DNA from: Apostichopus japonicus
Taxonomy: Eukaryota; Echinodermata; Holothuroidea; Aspidochirotida; Stichopodidae
Assembly (NCBI RefSeq): GCF_037975245.1
Contig: NC_092573.1
Location: forward strand, 2,852,501 to 2,916,500
Direction: 5' to 3'
Length of the DNA: 64,000 nucleotides
Positions 1 through 12,469 of this stretch are shown piece by piece. The position numbers and the translations under genes were made by a program. Every line of letters begins with the position of its first letter. The stretch's first letter is position 1. The notes beneath the pieces were generated by a model. That model did no database searches. It had not been told where the DNA came from and was given only the letters and a program-made list of their open reading frames with translations.

Positions 1-2094
1 CAGTGATCGGTGCAGATGTTAGTGTACTGTGTATATCGAAAAAGAACAAATACTAAACAATATCTTATCCAGAAACTATATTTTTTAAGTAAGTACCGTA
101 ACTACTTTGCTGAGAACGCTATACACAAGGCTATAACTAAATTCACAAGCACGCATAAAGCATACAGCAATAACCGAGACACATTGCAGAAATAATATGC
201 AAATCATACTATTAATATTCTTCATTGAGCCAATAACTGTATAGAGCATTACGTAACTCACGTATCTGAGCAACACAAATCCCAATAATTTACATCTCCT
301 CACTGGGATATATCCATAGAAAATATTATTTCTTTGTGAAGGATATATCGAAGGAATTATACATTCATCTATGAATGTATACCTAGGCTATCGGATAGAT
401 CCATATAATGAAGCTTTAACTGTTATAATGAATGGAGTTAATTCCAATGAATATGCAAATTATTAAAACCTTTAACCCATGGGTACATGAAGGATATGAG
501 AAACATGTCAGAAAAAAAAAACAAAAGTTAATAAAGAAGAGTACAATGTAATATGGCTTTAGGATATGTTGCCAAAAAAGAAAAGAAAAAAAAGCGCTTT
601 TAACCTATATACAACTCCGTACCCAGCACCATATAGTAACGCATCCATCTAGATCCATGTGTGATCAACGTAAACAATGTTGATCAAGGGTGTACAATTA
701 TTTCATTAATTTGCTCCTGATCAAAACTTAAATCAACTGCGCATCTAAAGACGTTCATGCATGTTCGGTATGGTAGTTAAATGATTGTCCAACCACGGAG
801 CCTTGGAATCCTTGGTCCAACTGACTCCTCACCTGACCACCTGACCACCTGACCTTTAATTGTTTGTACATTCAGCAGGAAACAAAATATATATACTGCT
901 CAGCCGAACACTGAACAGCCTCCATGCACTTCTCACTCAGCAATAAAAGTTTGCTTCAACGTAACGTCTGAATCAATTGAATATTTTGCACCCGATTTAT
1001 AAACAACAAGTTAATCTCTCCCTATATCCCCTCTGCCCTGTACCCCCCCCCCAAGACACCCGACCAATAGGAAACCGTGTTTATACACTAAAGAAAGATT
1101 CCTGTCACCATTGTCCTGTTCGTATCCATCTTTCCATCACCTTTTCCGTAATTCCAGTAGATGAAGAAATCTGTATAAAAGAAAAAAGAAAAAGCGATAC
1201 AAAAAGAAATCATATGGTAACATAACTAGGTGGTAACATCACCTGTCTCATGAATATGCAAGTATAATGCAAATCAAGTTTCTCCCACTATATCACATTG
1301 TAAGGTAGCCTGTTATAGACATCTAATCATATAAGTTGTTAATATTCCATATTACCTACATACACATCAGTGTCTTAATTGGTTTCGTAGTCGCTGCCAA
1401 TTTTTAGTTTATAATAAATAACAAAACACACACACACACGCTGTGAGTTATACCCGATAGAATTGGACAACTAGAATTTTATATCATTGGAACGTTCTTG
1501 TCATGAATAAAGAAAGATTATACACACGTACCAAGCCCTCACGTTTTTTCATCTCTCAAGACAAGTTATAATGTGGCAAGTTCCATTGCCGCAAGAAGAA
1601 CGGTATTGAATGATACTATATGTGATGCAGTATTTCTCGGGTTAACCCTAGAGGTTGTTTGTACATTCAGCAGGAAACACTATAGGTTAGAGGTTAACCC
1701 TAATCATAGGGGTTTTCCCGGTCCACAAGATGCGTCATTCATTGGGCTGTATCATGCATGATGACATTGCTCGACATATATATTAAACTGTGTAAAAATC
1801 GGTTTCCTTGAGAAATACTGTCACATGAGGGGAGCGGGGGGGGGGGGGCGGTGTCGAACAAGTCGTTATACGCACCATCCAATCACACAATGCTGCAAAA
1901 CTATATATGATCCACCCGTATAAGTTAACCAACATTCTCGCCCCAAAACGAAATGAAATTGCACCGAGAAGCCAGGTCTCGATAAATTGCGAAAATCATG
2001 TGATAAAGTTATCAGTTATACCAATCTAGAGAACTGTCCAAAAAGCCAACGTATGTCATGTTTCAAGATGATGAGTGAAAGGAACACAACTATT
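1..2094. other. Intergenic stretch, no gene seen
   Basis: I see no coding exon here. The short open frames have no family resemblance and no convincing splice context. The stretch is AT-rich and holds only simple features: a C-run near 1044, a short CA repeat near 1425-1440 and a G-run near 1837-1851. Confidence 0.6.
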
Positions 2095-2270
2095 GTGTTC
2101 TACCACAAAAGGAACACGTCACATTTGAACATTACGAAACACGCATTCAGACTATTATTAATTCACGCGCACAAACAAACGTTTTTATTAAATTAAATTT
2201 TGTGTAAGGGGAATTTGATAGCGGTAGCTTATCAAGAAATTTGTTGTAAATGTCTGCATAACGTAAACAA
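2095..2270 (+). repeat. Dispersed repeat, copy matching 43050-43220
   Basis: This block is clearly similar, in the same orientation, to 43050-43220, which lies directly beside the longer KCTD-like gene. Shared landmarks are GGAACACGTCA, ATTCACGCGC, a T-rich run, TAGCTTATCAAG and TTGTTGTAAATGTCTGCAT. No KCTD frame follows here, so the flank was copied without the gene or the gene was lost. Confidence 0.7.
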
Positions 2271-2600
2271 GAGCAGCAATGCAGCTGTATCTCCATCTAT
2301 ATTATTTCCACCGATGTAAAATGCTATTGAAACATTTCTTGAGAAATAAATCAAGGTGATCCGTCTCAAGTGTCTCGCCTGGTTGAGCTGTCAGTGTTTT
2401 TTTCATCGGTATCCATGCAAATCAGCAGTTCCAGAGCAAATGAGCCTACAACTATATAGCAAACCATGTCAATATAGCTGCTGCGTTTAATAAGATAAAC
2501 TTCCTGTGAACTTTGATGCTAATTACCAAATTTGCTCCAATGACCTTATGTACGAAGTTTCATGTTGATCCAACAATAACGGTTTATTTCACTGTCTAGA

Positions 2601-2712
2601 GTGAGGTTACATAGAGAATAATCAACGCTCTGAGTTTAATACAAGCGAAGCCAGAGTGCATCCAGCGATAGCATTAAACACAGAGCGTTGATTATTCGTT
2701 AGATAACCTCAC
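2601..2712. mobile_element. Small palindromic MITE
   Basis: The ends form an imperfect inverted repeat: the first about 32 bases (beginning GTGAGGTTA) pair with the last about 32 (ending TAACCTCAC), with a few mismatches. The centre carries GTGCATCCAGCGATAGCATT, also found in the centre of the MITE at 33117-33296, whose terminal repeats differ. There is no coding capacity. I could not define a target-site duplication. Confidence 0.65.
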
Positions 2713-4389
2713 GATAACACCAATCAAATTTGAGGATTCTATTCAAGCATGAATGAATGTCTAGTAAAATGACCTCCCCATTTTGCAGCAAGAAATGTTG
2801 GCTAAAGGTACCAAGTTTCATGTTGATCCAACAATGTCTAGTAATTCGACCTCAAATTTTCAACACATTAACATGTACAGAAATGACATAGTCGTAATTG
2901 TTCTTTTATAGGCTCGTTTTATTTCAACACTATTGTAGAAATGGCTGATAGAACTATAAACATAAAAATAAAGAAGAACAAATGATGTAAAAGGAATATA
3001 AAAAGAAACTTAAAACAACAATGTCATAGTCTGTCTAAAGACTAAATGGCAGGAATGTGTTGGATATTACATGTCAGTAAGGTGATATAAATTGTTTACT
3101 TGAAATACAGGTGACTTTTGGAGCACACATGATAAATAAGTACTATTTTGTGGGAAAGAATCGGTTGAGAAGACTGGGGAAGTATAAAACGATATGTTGT
3201 GAAGGTAAAAGCCCCCCTCCAGTTTGTTCTCTCTGAATAAATATCATGCACAGCTGCCACTGATTGTGGACCTATCCACCAAATATGAAGTTTGACCATA
3301 GCTGTGCTTCATGTGGAAAAATTAATTTGAACCTCTCTTATTACTGGATTACTGGAACAATAAATAAACAATAGGGGTAGACTAGTTCCTTGAGACTGCC
3401 CAAGATAATGAAAGGTATAAGTGAATACTGCAAGTAATAACCAGAAATCTGTAAACACCGCATTTTTGAATGGTGGTGTTCACAAACAGAATGAGGTCAC
3501 TACTGACGTTGTCTGGTAGGCTTCTTATGGAACCGTATGTAGAAAGTTTCATTGTTGTAAACTTGCTTAAGATACTAATTTTTGCGAAAAATACCATTCA
3601 TCTAGATTTACTGAATTGTTACATGGGCATGTTCAACAGAAGTCAAGAATACAGGTTTTGTAGTACCTGTATTCATACCTACAGGAAGACATCCTGACAC
3701 ACAATCATGATTGCATAGATTCTTTGAGCCTCTGGCAAGGAATACAAAATAATTTATTTGGAAATAGACAGTTTGATAAGACTGGAATTATGATATGTAG
3801 TGAATAACTTCAGTAAAAAACTTGTACATGAATATGTTTCACTTTGTATTTACACAGCTGTCTTTTGCATATAGTTTCAAAATGAAGAAGTGTATTACAT
3901 GTTATGGAAAACCGTGTCTAATGGAACAGTAATAGTTTGTAAAAACGAATGTTTAATCTGATTATACAGATGACCAAATAACAGGGGCTACTTTTGTAAA
4001 AACAAACAACGTCTGGTCATGAGCAAAATTGCACTACGTTTCGCCCCTTCAGAATCTTCATGTGATGACATTTCGTACCACACAAACGTACCAAACCACC
4101 TACCAATGCCATCAAAACAAGTTTGATCAAAATCGGACATGCAGTTGCCAAGATATTGACATTTGAGAGAATTCGCTCTAAGCCTTGCCCACTCATAGAT
4201 ATTCATGATATTGGAACCAACATAAATATAGATAGTCTACTAATGATGGGCAACTTCTGTACCAAGTATGACCTCAATCCACTTTTGAAGTGCCGAGAAA
4301 ACCTACTTACAAGCTTTGTGTCACACACACATGTCACATACCCATACACGCACTCATGATTGCATAGATTCCTACGGCTCGAGCCCCTG
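2713..4389. other. Repeat-rich spacer, no gene seen
   Basis: A phrase beginning AAGTTTCATGTTGATCCAAC occurs near 2558 and again near 2815. The phrase TTATACAGATGACCAAATAAC occurs near 3963 and again near 4540. A TGATTGCATAGATTC phrase occurs near 3709 and 4357. These are local duplications. No exon is supported. Confidence 0.55.
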
Positions 4390-4541
4390 GTTGTCAGTTT
4401 CTTATTTGACTTGCTAACTATACACCTGTAGCAACAGGGTAAACTGTATATCTTTGACTTTATTTTCTATTGTCAATTGACATTGAGGCAGAGTCATGTT
4501 AATAAGGTCAAAGCCAGTGACTTCGAGAAGGCTGGGATTAT
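4390..4541 (-). pseudogene. Decayed duplicate of the 4626-4802 exon
   Basis: This block aligns with 4605-4753, which includes most of the downstream terminal exon, at an offset of about 214 bases. It shares GTCAATTGACATTGA and TAAGGTCAA but carries many substitutions. The reading frame that is open in the neighbour is broken here. It looks like a tandem duplication covering the end of the coding exon, after which one copy decayed. Confidence 0.55.
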
Positions 4542-4625
4542 ACAGATGACCAAATAACGGTCAATCAGGGGCCAATTTTGTCCAGAAATAACCTCTAGTC
4601 ATCAGTTTCTTATTTGGACTTTCAA

Positions 4626-4802
4626 CTATACTGCTGTAGTAACAGGATACTCGAACTGAATCTTCTTGACCTTATCTCCTTCCACTGTCAATTGACATTG
4701 AAGCGGAGTCATGTCAATAAGGTCAAGGCCAGAGACTGCGAGCAGACTGGAAGGTAGGTCGAAGGTGTTCCCGCATTCTGTGATGATGGAGATATTGTCT
4801 GT
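4626..4802 (-). CDS. Candidate terminal coding exon, unknown protein
   Basis: Read on the minus strand, an acceptor (AAATTTCAG) is followed by 58 codons and a stop. The peptide begins TDNISIITECGNTFDL and ends KKIQFEYPVTTAV. The frame is open from acceptor to stop and the composition is protein-like, not repeat-like. I do not recognise the family. A further candidate exon lies at 8873-8934 on the same strand. Its donor phase (2) does not fit this acceptor (phase 0), so at least one exon is missing between them or they belong to different genes. The decayed copy at 4390-4541 shows by contrast that this frame has been kept open. Confidence 0.45.
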   Translation of the reverse strand, partial: TDNISIITECGNTFDLPSSLLAVSGLDLIDMTPLQCQLTVEGDKVKKIQFEYPVTTAV

Positions 4803-5123
4803 CTGAAATTTGAGAAGAAATAAAAGTGAATAAAGAAGGGCAGATGAATTTGTTTCCTTGGTACAGGAAAACACTCAAGATAATGTGTCTCCTTCTAAGG
4901 ACAGGGAGAAGGTTGTCGGACACAGTTCGGAAGGTACACTTGCATGTTTACTGATAATCATCAATCAGCGATCAGCAAAAGACGACAGAGGCATGTTTGG
5001 AGAAGTTTCAAGCTGAAATTCAAATCAAGTTTTACTGTCCCCTGGTCAGAGCAGATATGATATGAACCAGGGTACATTTTTGGTTTCGATGAAATCGTAA
5101 CCTATGCATTCATGCAGGCGGAG

Positions 5124-5184
5124 AGTGTGTGTATGTGTGTATGTATGTATGTATGTATGTATGTGTGTGTGTGTGTGTGTGTGT
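5124..5184. repeat. GT/GTAT microsatellite
   Basis: A run of GT and GTAT units about 60 bases long, directly before the AGGTCA-rich satellite. Confidence 0.9.
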
Positions 5185-5279
5185 GACGCCTGGCTTGTAA
5201 ACACGGTATCTCAAGTAGGGAAGCTTGGACCAATCTAATATTTGGTGTATATGAGTGCCACATTGAGTAGATGTGCCCT

Positions 5280-8200
5280 ATTTTTTGTGTTGCCTGTGAA
5301 GGTCACCAAAGGTCAGTTAGAGGCCAAAAACCAAAATATTAAAACAAGCAATAACTCCCATTGACAGGATCCGACATGGTTGATATTTTGGGACCAGTTG
5401 TGAATGGGGTAAGGGATCATTTCAAAACATAACGGTCATGTGATCCAAGGTCAACAAAGGTCAATCAGGGGTCAAAAACTAGTATTTTTGCAATAACTTG
5501 AGAACCAAATGTCCGTGAAGGTTGGGAGTTGCGCTATTGTAATCAGGGAGTCGACCCGCATCTAGGTGACCTTTGACCTCAGGTTGACCTCGGGTGACCT
5601 TTATCAGTTTTTTGGGTTATTTGAATTTTCGTGGCCATAATCGGATCTCAAAGGTACCTTCCGATCAAAATGGTCCATAGTTGACCCCTGTGCGACCTTC
5701 GTGTGCGAAGTTATCAGAGGTCAATGTTTTTGTTTTTTAATAAGTACAGTTGGGATGGTCGCACAGACTTGTCATGTTGCTTTTTGGAATCAGCGTGTCA
5801 AACTACATCTGACTGCGAGGTCGAAAGGTCAAAGGTCAAATCTTAAAAAATATGCTCATTTTAGGAGATACGGGGCAAAACAAAATAGAACAAAGATAAG
5901 TTTAAAAAATTGTTGACATATGATAGAGCTTTTTGTGCTGAATATATGAAACCAACTCCCGCTTCAATCGGACACCCAGTTCTCAAGTTATGAGGGGCCA
6001 AAGGTTGGTTTTGATACATTTCTAGCAATAACATTATGTGTGTACCTTGTAGGCCAAACAAATTTTAGGACAGAGTGCACATCATCAAGAGAAACATTTT
6101 TGATAAAAACCATCAGGTCATCCAAGGTCATTCAAGGTTGATTATGTGCCAAAAACTCCCAACTTATGCTAATTTTTGCAACAACTTCTAGTCACGAAGT
6201 CTGACACGGCTGGTAAATTAGGACAAGTTGTGAATGGAGTAGGGACACATTTTCAAAAATAACCGTGATGTGATCCAAGGTCACCAAAGGTCATTTATGG
6301 GTCAAAATGTGTTTTTTACCCTCAATAACTTGTGAAACTACCACTGACAGGGTCCGACATGGTTGATATTTTGGGACTAGTTGTGAATGGGGTAAGGGAT
6401 CATTTCAAAACATAACGGTAATATGATCCAAGGTCAACAAAGGTCAATTAGGGGTAAAAACTAGCATTTTTGCAATAACGTTAGAACCAAATGTCCCTCA
6501 AGGTTGGGATTTTAGGACAGAGTGCACATCATCAAGGGGAAAATTTTTGATAAAAACCATTAGGTCATTCAAGGTTGAGTATGTGCAAAAAACTCCCAAC
6601 TTATGCTAATTTTTGCAACAACTTCTAGTCACGAAGTCTGACATGGCTGGTATATTAGGACAAGTTGTGAATGGAGTAGGGACACATTTTCAAAAATAAC
6701 CGTGATGTGATCCAAGGTCATCAAAGGTCATTAATGGGTCAAAATGTGTTTTTTCTCAATAACTTGTGAAACTACCATTGACGGGTCCGACATGGTTGAT
6801 ATTTTGGGACTACTGTAGTTGTGAATGGGGTAAGGGATCATTTCAAAACATAACGGTAATATGGTCCAAGGTCAACAAAGGTCAATTAGGGGTCAAAAAC
6901 TAGTATTTTTGCAATAACGTGAGAACCAAATGTCCATCAAGGTTGGGATTTTAGGACAGAGTGCACATCATCAAGAGAAACATTTTTGATAAAAACCATT
7001 AGGTCATCCAAGGTCATTCAAGGTTGATTATGTGCCAAAAACTCCCAACTTATGCTAATTTTTGCAACAACTTCTAGTCACGAAGTCTGACATTGCTGGT
7101 ATATTAGGACAAGTTGTGAATGGAGTAGGGACACATTTTCAAAAATAACCGTGATGTGATCCAAGGTCACCAAAGGTCATTTATGGGTCAAAATGTGTTT
7201 TTTACCCTCAATAACTTGTGAAACTACCACTGACAGGGTCCGACATGGTTGATATTTTGGGACTAGTTGTGAATGGGGTAAGGGATCATTTCAAAACATA
7301 ACGGTAATATGATCCAAGGTCAACAAAGGTCAATTAGGGGTAAAAACTAGTATTTTTGCAATAACGTTAGAACCAAATGTCCCTCAAGGTTGGGATTTTA
7401 GGACAGAGTGCACATCATCAAGGGGAAAATTTTTGATAAAAACCATTAGGTCATTCAAGGTTGAGTATGTGCAAAAAACTCCCAACTTATGCTAATTTTT
7501 GCAACAACTTCTAGTCACGAAGTCTGACATGGCTGGTATATTAGGACAAGTTGTGAATGGAGTAGGGACACATTTTCAAAAATAACCGTGATGTGATCCA
7601 AGGTCATCAAAGGTCATTTATGGGTCAAAATGTGTTTTTTCTCAATAACTTGTGAAACTACCATTGACGGGTCCGACATGGTTGATATTTTGGGACTAGT
7701 TGTGAATGGGGTAAGGGATCATTTCAAAACATAAGGTAATATGGTCCAAGGTCAACAAAGGTCAATTAGGGGTCAAAAACTAGTATTTTTGCAATAACGT
7801 GAGAACCAAATGTCCATCAAGGTTGGGATTTTAGGACAGAGTGCACATCATCAAGAGAAACATTTTTGATAAAAACCATTAGGTCATCCAAGGTCATTCA
7901 AGGTTGATTATGTGCCAAAAACTCCCAACTTATGCTAATTTTTGCAACAACTTCTAGTCACGAAGTCTGACATTGCTGGTATATTAGGACAAGTTGTGAA
8001 TGAAATAGGGACACATTTTCAAAAATAACCGTGATGTGATCCAAGGTCACCAAAGGTCATTTATGGGTCAAAATGTGTTTTTTCCCGATAACTTGTGAAA
8101 CTACCACTGACAGGGTTGAGAGTTACGCTATTGTAATACAATGGTCGAACTGCATTTGGGTGACCTTTGACCTCAGGTTGACCTCCAGTGACCTGTATTA

Positions 8201-8300
8201 GCTTCTTTCAAGTTGATTCTTTGAAGTTTCGTGGGCATATTCCAATCTAACTTGTCCATAAGTGGACTCCTCTGCAACCCTAATGTGCGAAGTTATTAAG
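5280..8300. repeat. Satellite with alternating ~443-bp monomers and AGGTCA direct repeats
   Basis: The phrase TTTAGGACAGAGTGCACATC recurs at 6064, 6511, 6950, 7397 and 7830, giving spacings of 447, 439, 447 and 433 bases. Monomers alternate between two types: copies at 6064, 6950 and 7830 have TCAAGAGAAACATTTTTG, while those at 6511 and 7397 have TCAAGGGGAAAATTTTTG. The true unit is thus a dimer of 880-886 bp. Ten copies of AGGTCA-N4-AGGTCA occur, near 5451, 6278, 6429, 6714, 6868, 7161, 7315, 7598, 7748 and 8041, all in the same orientation. Flanking segments at 5530-5720 and 8110-8300 are related to each other and carry TGACCTTTGACCT. The array may lie inside an intron. Confidence 0.85.
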
Positions 8301-8872
8301 AGATTTGGTTTGGTTTTGTAATACTTGGTGTGTGGATTCATAACATTGAGTACAAGAACCCTATTGCTTTTGATGGAGGTGTGTATAACCACGTACAGTA
8401 GACTGACCTGTGTTAGCATGTCATAGTGTTATTGTAACAGCTAGTTCTGGTTATACTAACAAGCAGAAGTCTAGTGCATTAAAGTCATCGAAACCTCAAT
8501 GCATTTTGCATTCTGGTTAGTTGTGGGAGAGCAGCTTAAGAAATCATCATGTCTCTCCTTCTGTTATTCTGTTCCTTTTTCTTTTGTTCCTTGTTCGTAA
8601 CAAACGTTCATAACTCAAAAAGTATTGAATGGAATTGAATCAAACTTGAAACACATATGTTTTCGGTAACGGAAGGCTGTTTTTCTTCCAAAACTTTCAA
8701 TTTGCTGTTAACCTACAACTGAACCATATCTGATTTTAACTTGAATAGTAGGGTGGTGTTTTGTTCAAATTTCTATTAAATATGGTGATTGGTGAGGATG
8801 TGAATTTTCTTGTAAGGAAGGACACTAATGCTCATGTGTGATGAGGAAATTATCTATGTCAATTGAACTTAC
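8301..8872. other. Spacer, no gene seen
   Basis: AT-rich sequence between the satellite and the 8873-8934 exon, with no recognisable coding or repeat unit. If the two flanking exons belong to one gene, this is intron. Confidence 0.4.
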
Positions 8873-8934
8873 TCTTCGTTATCTATGCCAATGATGGTGT
8901 AGGTTGCTTCGGCTGAAACTTGTTTTCCTGTTAT
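8873..8934 (-). CDS. Candidate internal coding exon, unknown protein
   Basis: On the minus strand this 62-base block runs from an acceptor (TGTATCACAG-like) to a strong donor, GA|GTAAGT. Only one frame is open, giving ITGKQVSAEATYTIIGIDNE and a split codon. Both signals and the single open frame support an exon, but it is short and no family is recognised. It may join the exon at 4626-4802 through an unseen exon, since the phases do not match directly. Confidence 0.4.
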
Positions 8935-9714
8935 CTGTGAAGAAATTAGAAAATAGTTGTCATGAGCATTTTTGTTCATGTGTTTATGGTTTACTGGTTT
9001 TGATTGTTGAGTTAGCTTTATAATTTGTTGTATTATATTATAGACAGGATCTGAAAGGCACAATTGAATTTTGATACTGAAATTTGAAGGGTCATTTGAC
9101 TTGGTTTGGAATGCAGTGTTCAGGGTTGTGCACAATAGAGAGGGCAGAATATTAGTACTATAGGAGCATGCAGTAAAACTTTCCCAAGCTTTTAAATCAA
9201 GATAAGATATGCTTATAACACTTATTCTTATGGCTCATCAGGTTTTTTAATTAACACTTACAGATTCTCAGGAGTACAGATTACAAAGACTACATAAGAC
9301 TCTTTCATTAAAGTCATATATACTACAATGGGTGTAAACAAGTTAATGAGAAAATGTAGTTTCTCACCACACTGAAATCATTACAATACTTTAAAAAACT
9401 TCTTTTGGAAAAAACCATTAAAAAAATAGTATTTTTCAACAGACTTCAGCATCACTCCGTAATGATGTGGAAATAGTTTATTAGTATTTACATCACATGG
9501 GAGTCTATATATTTTGAAGGAAAAAGTTAAAAATTAACCTGGCAGGTGGCAGTCCCCAAAAATGTGTCAGGCGGCCATTTAAAAAATTAAAGAAGGGCCT
9601 CCTAATTTTTTTTCACTTGATCTAAACAGAGACAATACAAACTGAAATAAACATCTTTCAAATATTGGCATTTTTTCTTCTATCCCAGAAACTTTTTCAT
9701 AGATATGTTGAAAA
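8935..9714. other. Spacer, no gene seen
   Basis: AT-rich, with no exon or repeat unit that I can define. It may be intron of a minus-strand gene. Confidence 0.4.
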
Positions 9715-10330
9715 TTATTCTAAGTCTGAGGGGAGCAGGCAGAGTGGCTATGATGGCCCCAGTTACATGTACTTAATTCTGCCTATCCTTTTATACATAA
9801 AAATAATGAAAAATATTTTAAGTCTGAGAGTCGCAGGCAGAGTGCCTAAGATGGCTTTAATTCCATCGTTTTCATTGCCGCCTATTTTTTATACAAACAA
9901 ATGTTTAAGAAAATTTTAAGTCAGAAGGGAGTTAGGATAGTGGCTACGATGGCTTGGTTTTCATTTCTGCCTATCTTTTTACATTCTATTAAAGACCGAG
10001 GGGAGTAGAAGGTGTGGCTACCATGGCTCTGATTGCATCGGTCTCATTTCTGCCTATCTTTTAATAAAGAAAAATGTGAGGGGAGTAGAAAGAGTGGCTA
10101 GATGGCTCCAATTGCAGCGTTCTCATTTCTGCCTATCTTTTGAGACAGAAAAATGTTTAAAAATTGTTTAAATCTGAATGTGTAGGAAGAGTGGCTAGGG
10201 TGGGTCCAGTTGCATCTTTCTCATTTGTGTGTATCATTTTGTACAGGGAACAGTAGAAAATAATTCCAGAGTCAGAGGGAAGTAGGGATAGTGGCTACGA
10301 TTGCATCGTTATCAAGAACGTAGCCACCTA
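9715..10330. repeat. Degenerate tandem repeat, 75-108-bp units
   Basis: About seven diverged units carry a phrase like AAGTCTGAGGGGAG, then GTGGCTA-GATGGC, then TCATTTCTGCCTATCTTTT. The GTGGCTA landmark recurs near 9743, 9851, 9939, 10013, 10093, 10182 and 10281. Unit length varies through indels. No coding function is seen. Confidence 0.7.
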
Positions 10331-12000
10331 GCAGCCACCTAGGCCTACAGGGTGCAGGTAAATTGTGGCGGGGTATTAATGCAACTAGGCCTGGCTGGAG
10401 CCTTTGTTACATATATTTGAACTGGTAGGTATTTATTTTTCTCATGCTGAAATATTACGAAAATGAAGGTGTTCAGACTATGCATTGTTCCTAACTTCGC
10501 ATTACTCTTACTGTAATATAGTACTTACGAGTACAACTAGCCTAGCCTAGTACTAGGCCTAGTAGTATTACTAAATGGACCCTGCATAGTTTAGAAACAG
10601 AATATGAGAGGGTTTTCAACCATTCAACTGAAGAAATACCCGTGCGAAACAAAATTCACCCTTCATTAGATTTGCTCTGCAGATATCAATTGTGTAAGTT
10701 TCGGAAATTCCGGTAAATTTTTTACGGAAATTTTTTTATTTTCTGTACAGGAAACTATTGGCTCAGCCTAGCCTATGCCTAGGTAGACAACGTCGGAGTA
10801 TAATTCGAACGGCCAACTAAAATGGCGGCCAAAAGTTGATAGGCATTAAATATTTGAAATAGACTGGTCTAATTCTTAACTTCAATTCATAATAAATTCA
10901 TTTTATTCACCGAAAATTGTGGTTGATTGGTAAAAGTGTTGAGATTTTGCGAGGTTCCATTCTAGTTAACACAATGTTGAAATACCTGATGGAAATATTT
11001 TTCAAAGGTCATTTTTTATGGGAAGGTCGTAAAATTTTGTGACCTAACATTGAATTTATTTCTGATTTTATTACATATTTGAAAACTGGTAGGTTTTCAT
11101 TTTCCCTTGATGTAATATTACGAACATGAGGGTGTCCGATCTTAGAAGAGTTCCTAACTTCGCAATACTGTATATAGGCCTAGGCTAGGCCTAGTAATAA
11201 TAGACTAGTACAAATCAGCCTTAACTTAGACATACGCTAGGTCCACTGTACTAACGGAGTAACGTTAGATCGAACACAGTGGCGTCTCCAAATTCATATT
11301 ATTATCATTTAAATATTATCATTAAATACTTACTAAATAAATAAACTTACGCTTTCTTTTACTGGCGAGTTGGATTTGGTAAATATGGAACGCAAATACC
11401 AATATTCTGCTGCACTGGATCTAATTGTTGAGAGTTGGGTTTGGTGTGCTTTTTACGTGACCCGCCATGCGGGATACAAAACGTCACGGGTAGTACGAGC
11501 ACGCAGTTCTATTGATTTTTACCCCAAACATCCAACATATCGACAAGCGCTCGTCCAATCACAATAGGAATCATAAATTCAACCAATGACATTGCCTTAT
11601 TACTGCATGATCACCGTGTGTTTTTATCTAATTATCATAAAGACAGGGAGTTGAATTTAAAGGTACAGGTCACGATACAAAATAATAACACTATGTTCAC
11701 CGATGTAATTGAGAAAATGGTTACGTGTACATCGCAATACCTTTAAGTACCATGCGCTGTATTAAAAATCACCTAAAAAATTACGGAAAACGTACCAAAA
11801 GTATGTTTTCTGATCATTTTAAAACGTTATCAATAAGTAACATTTAAGTGTCATCTTGTGATGTACACTACGATGAAATTTCACATCAAACAGACATTTG
11901 GGTAAAAACTAGTAGGCATTTAAAGAGCCCTCAGACTGAAAACGATTGGTGTGAGATAATCTCCATATATGTAATATATGGAGATAAAAAGTACGAACCT
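10331..12000. other. Non-coding stretch with CTAG/TAGGCCTA-rich patches
   Basis: Patches rich in AGCCTAG, TAGGCCTA and CTAGTA occur near 10530-10575, 10765-10785 and 11175-11215. Similar patches appear near candidate first exons elsewhere in the window. The 11350-11600 part is richer in CpG, contains CCAAT motifs and could include a promoter. I see no exon with both a start and a donor. Confidence 0.4.
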
Positions 12001-12034
12001 CTTTTTTGATGTACATTGATGATTTAGGCAATCC

Positions 12035-12349
12035 TTAAATCAGCAACTGCATTATTTCTTCTTCTAATTTCTTCATCTCATAGAACCTAGCTTCCTCAAG
12101 TAACATATCCAATTCGGGAAAGTTTGTGGGTACGATGAGCGCACCAACTCGCAGAAAATTCAAGATGTAGCGAAATAGGCTTCCGTCTCGGTCGATGAAA
12201 ACATTACCGTTGCGGTCTATGGTCCATTTTGAAGGGTTTTGTGAAAACATCTTTCCAATGACGGATTCTTGATCACATTTTAGAACTTCCCGGGTAGTAG
12301 TATAGAAGTTACCGCCGACATTGAGGTAAACAGCACCGGATTGATCCAT
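12035..12349 (-). CDS. KCTD-like BTB/T1 protein, truncated copy
   Basis: A single 104-codon frame opens at ATG 12349. It holds a potassium-channel-tetramerisation-type BTB (T1) fold: LNVGGNFYTT at residues 10-19, FIDRDGSLFRYILNFLR at about 51-67 and EEARFYEMKKLEEEI near the end. Proteins of this type usually assemble as oligomers, and many act as adaptors for cullin-3 ubiquitin ligases; that is family knowledge. The frame stops just after the BTB domain. The related gene at 43268-43867 continues for about 98 more residues. The 5' and 3' flanks of the two genes still match, so this copy appears to have lost its C-terminal half by an internal deletion. It could be a BTB-only protein or a pseudogene. 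The BTB part has no internal stop. Confidence 0.75.
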   Translation of the reverse strand: MDQSGAVYLNVGGNFYTTTREVLKCDQESVIGKMFSQNPSKWTIDRNGNVFIDRDGSLFRYILNFLRVGALIVPTNFPELDMLLEEARFYEMKKLEEEIMQLLI

Positions 12350-12415
12350 AATGAGGATTTATGGAACAATTTCGTTTCAAATTATCTACCACTGCTACTA
12401 ACTGCTACTGCTACT

Positions 12416-12469
12416 AACGTTGTCAAATACCTTGGTGTCTTAATCGACAACCGTCTGTCCTTTAACGAG
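12416..12469 (+). pseudogene. Non-LTR retrotransposon RT fragment
   Basis: Eighteen codons read NVVKYLGVLIDNRLSFNE, matching the conserved YLGV-ID-LSF motif near the end of LINE reverse-transcriptase domains. Nothing else of the element is readable. It lies close upstream of the truncated KCTD copy. Confidence 0.7.
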
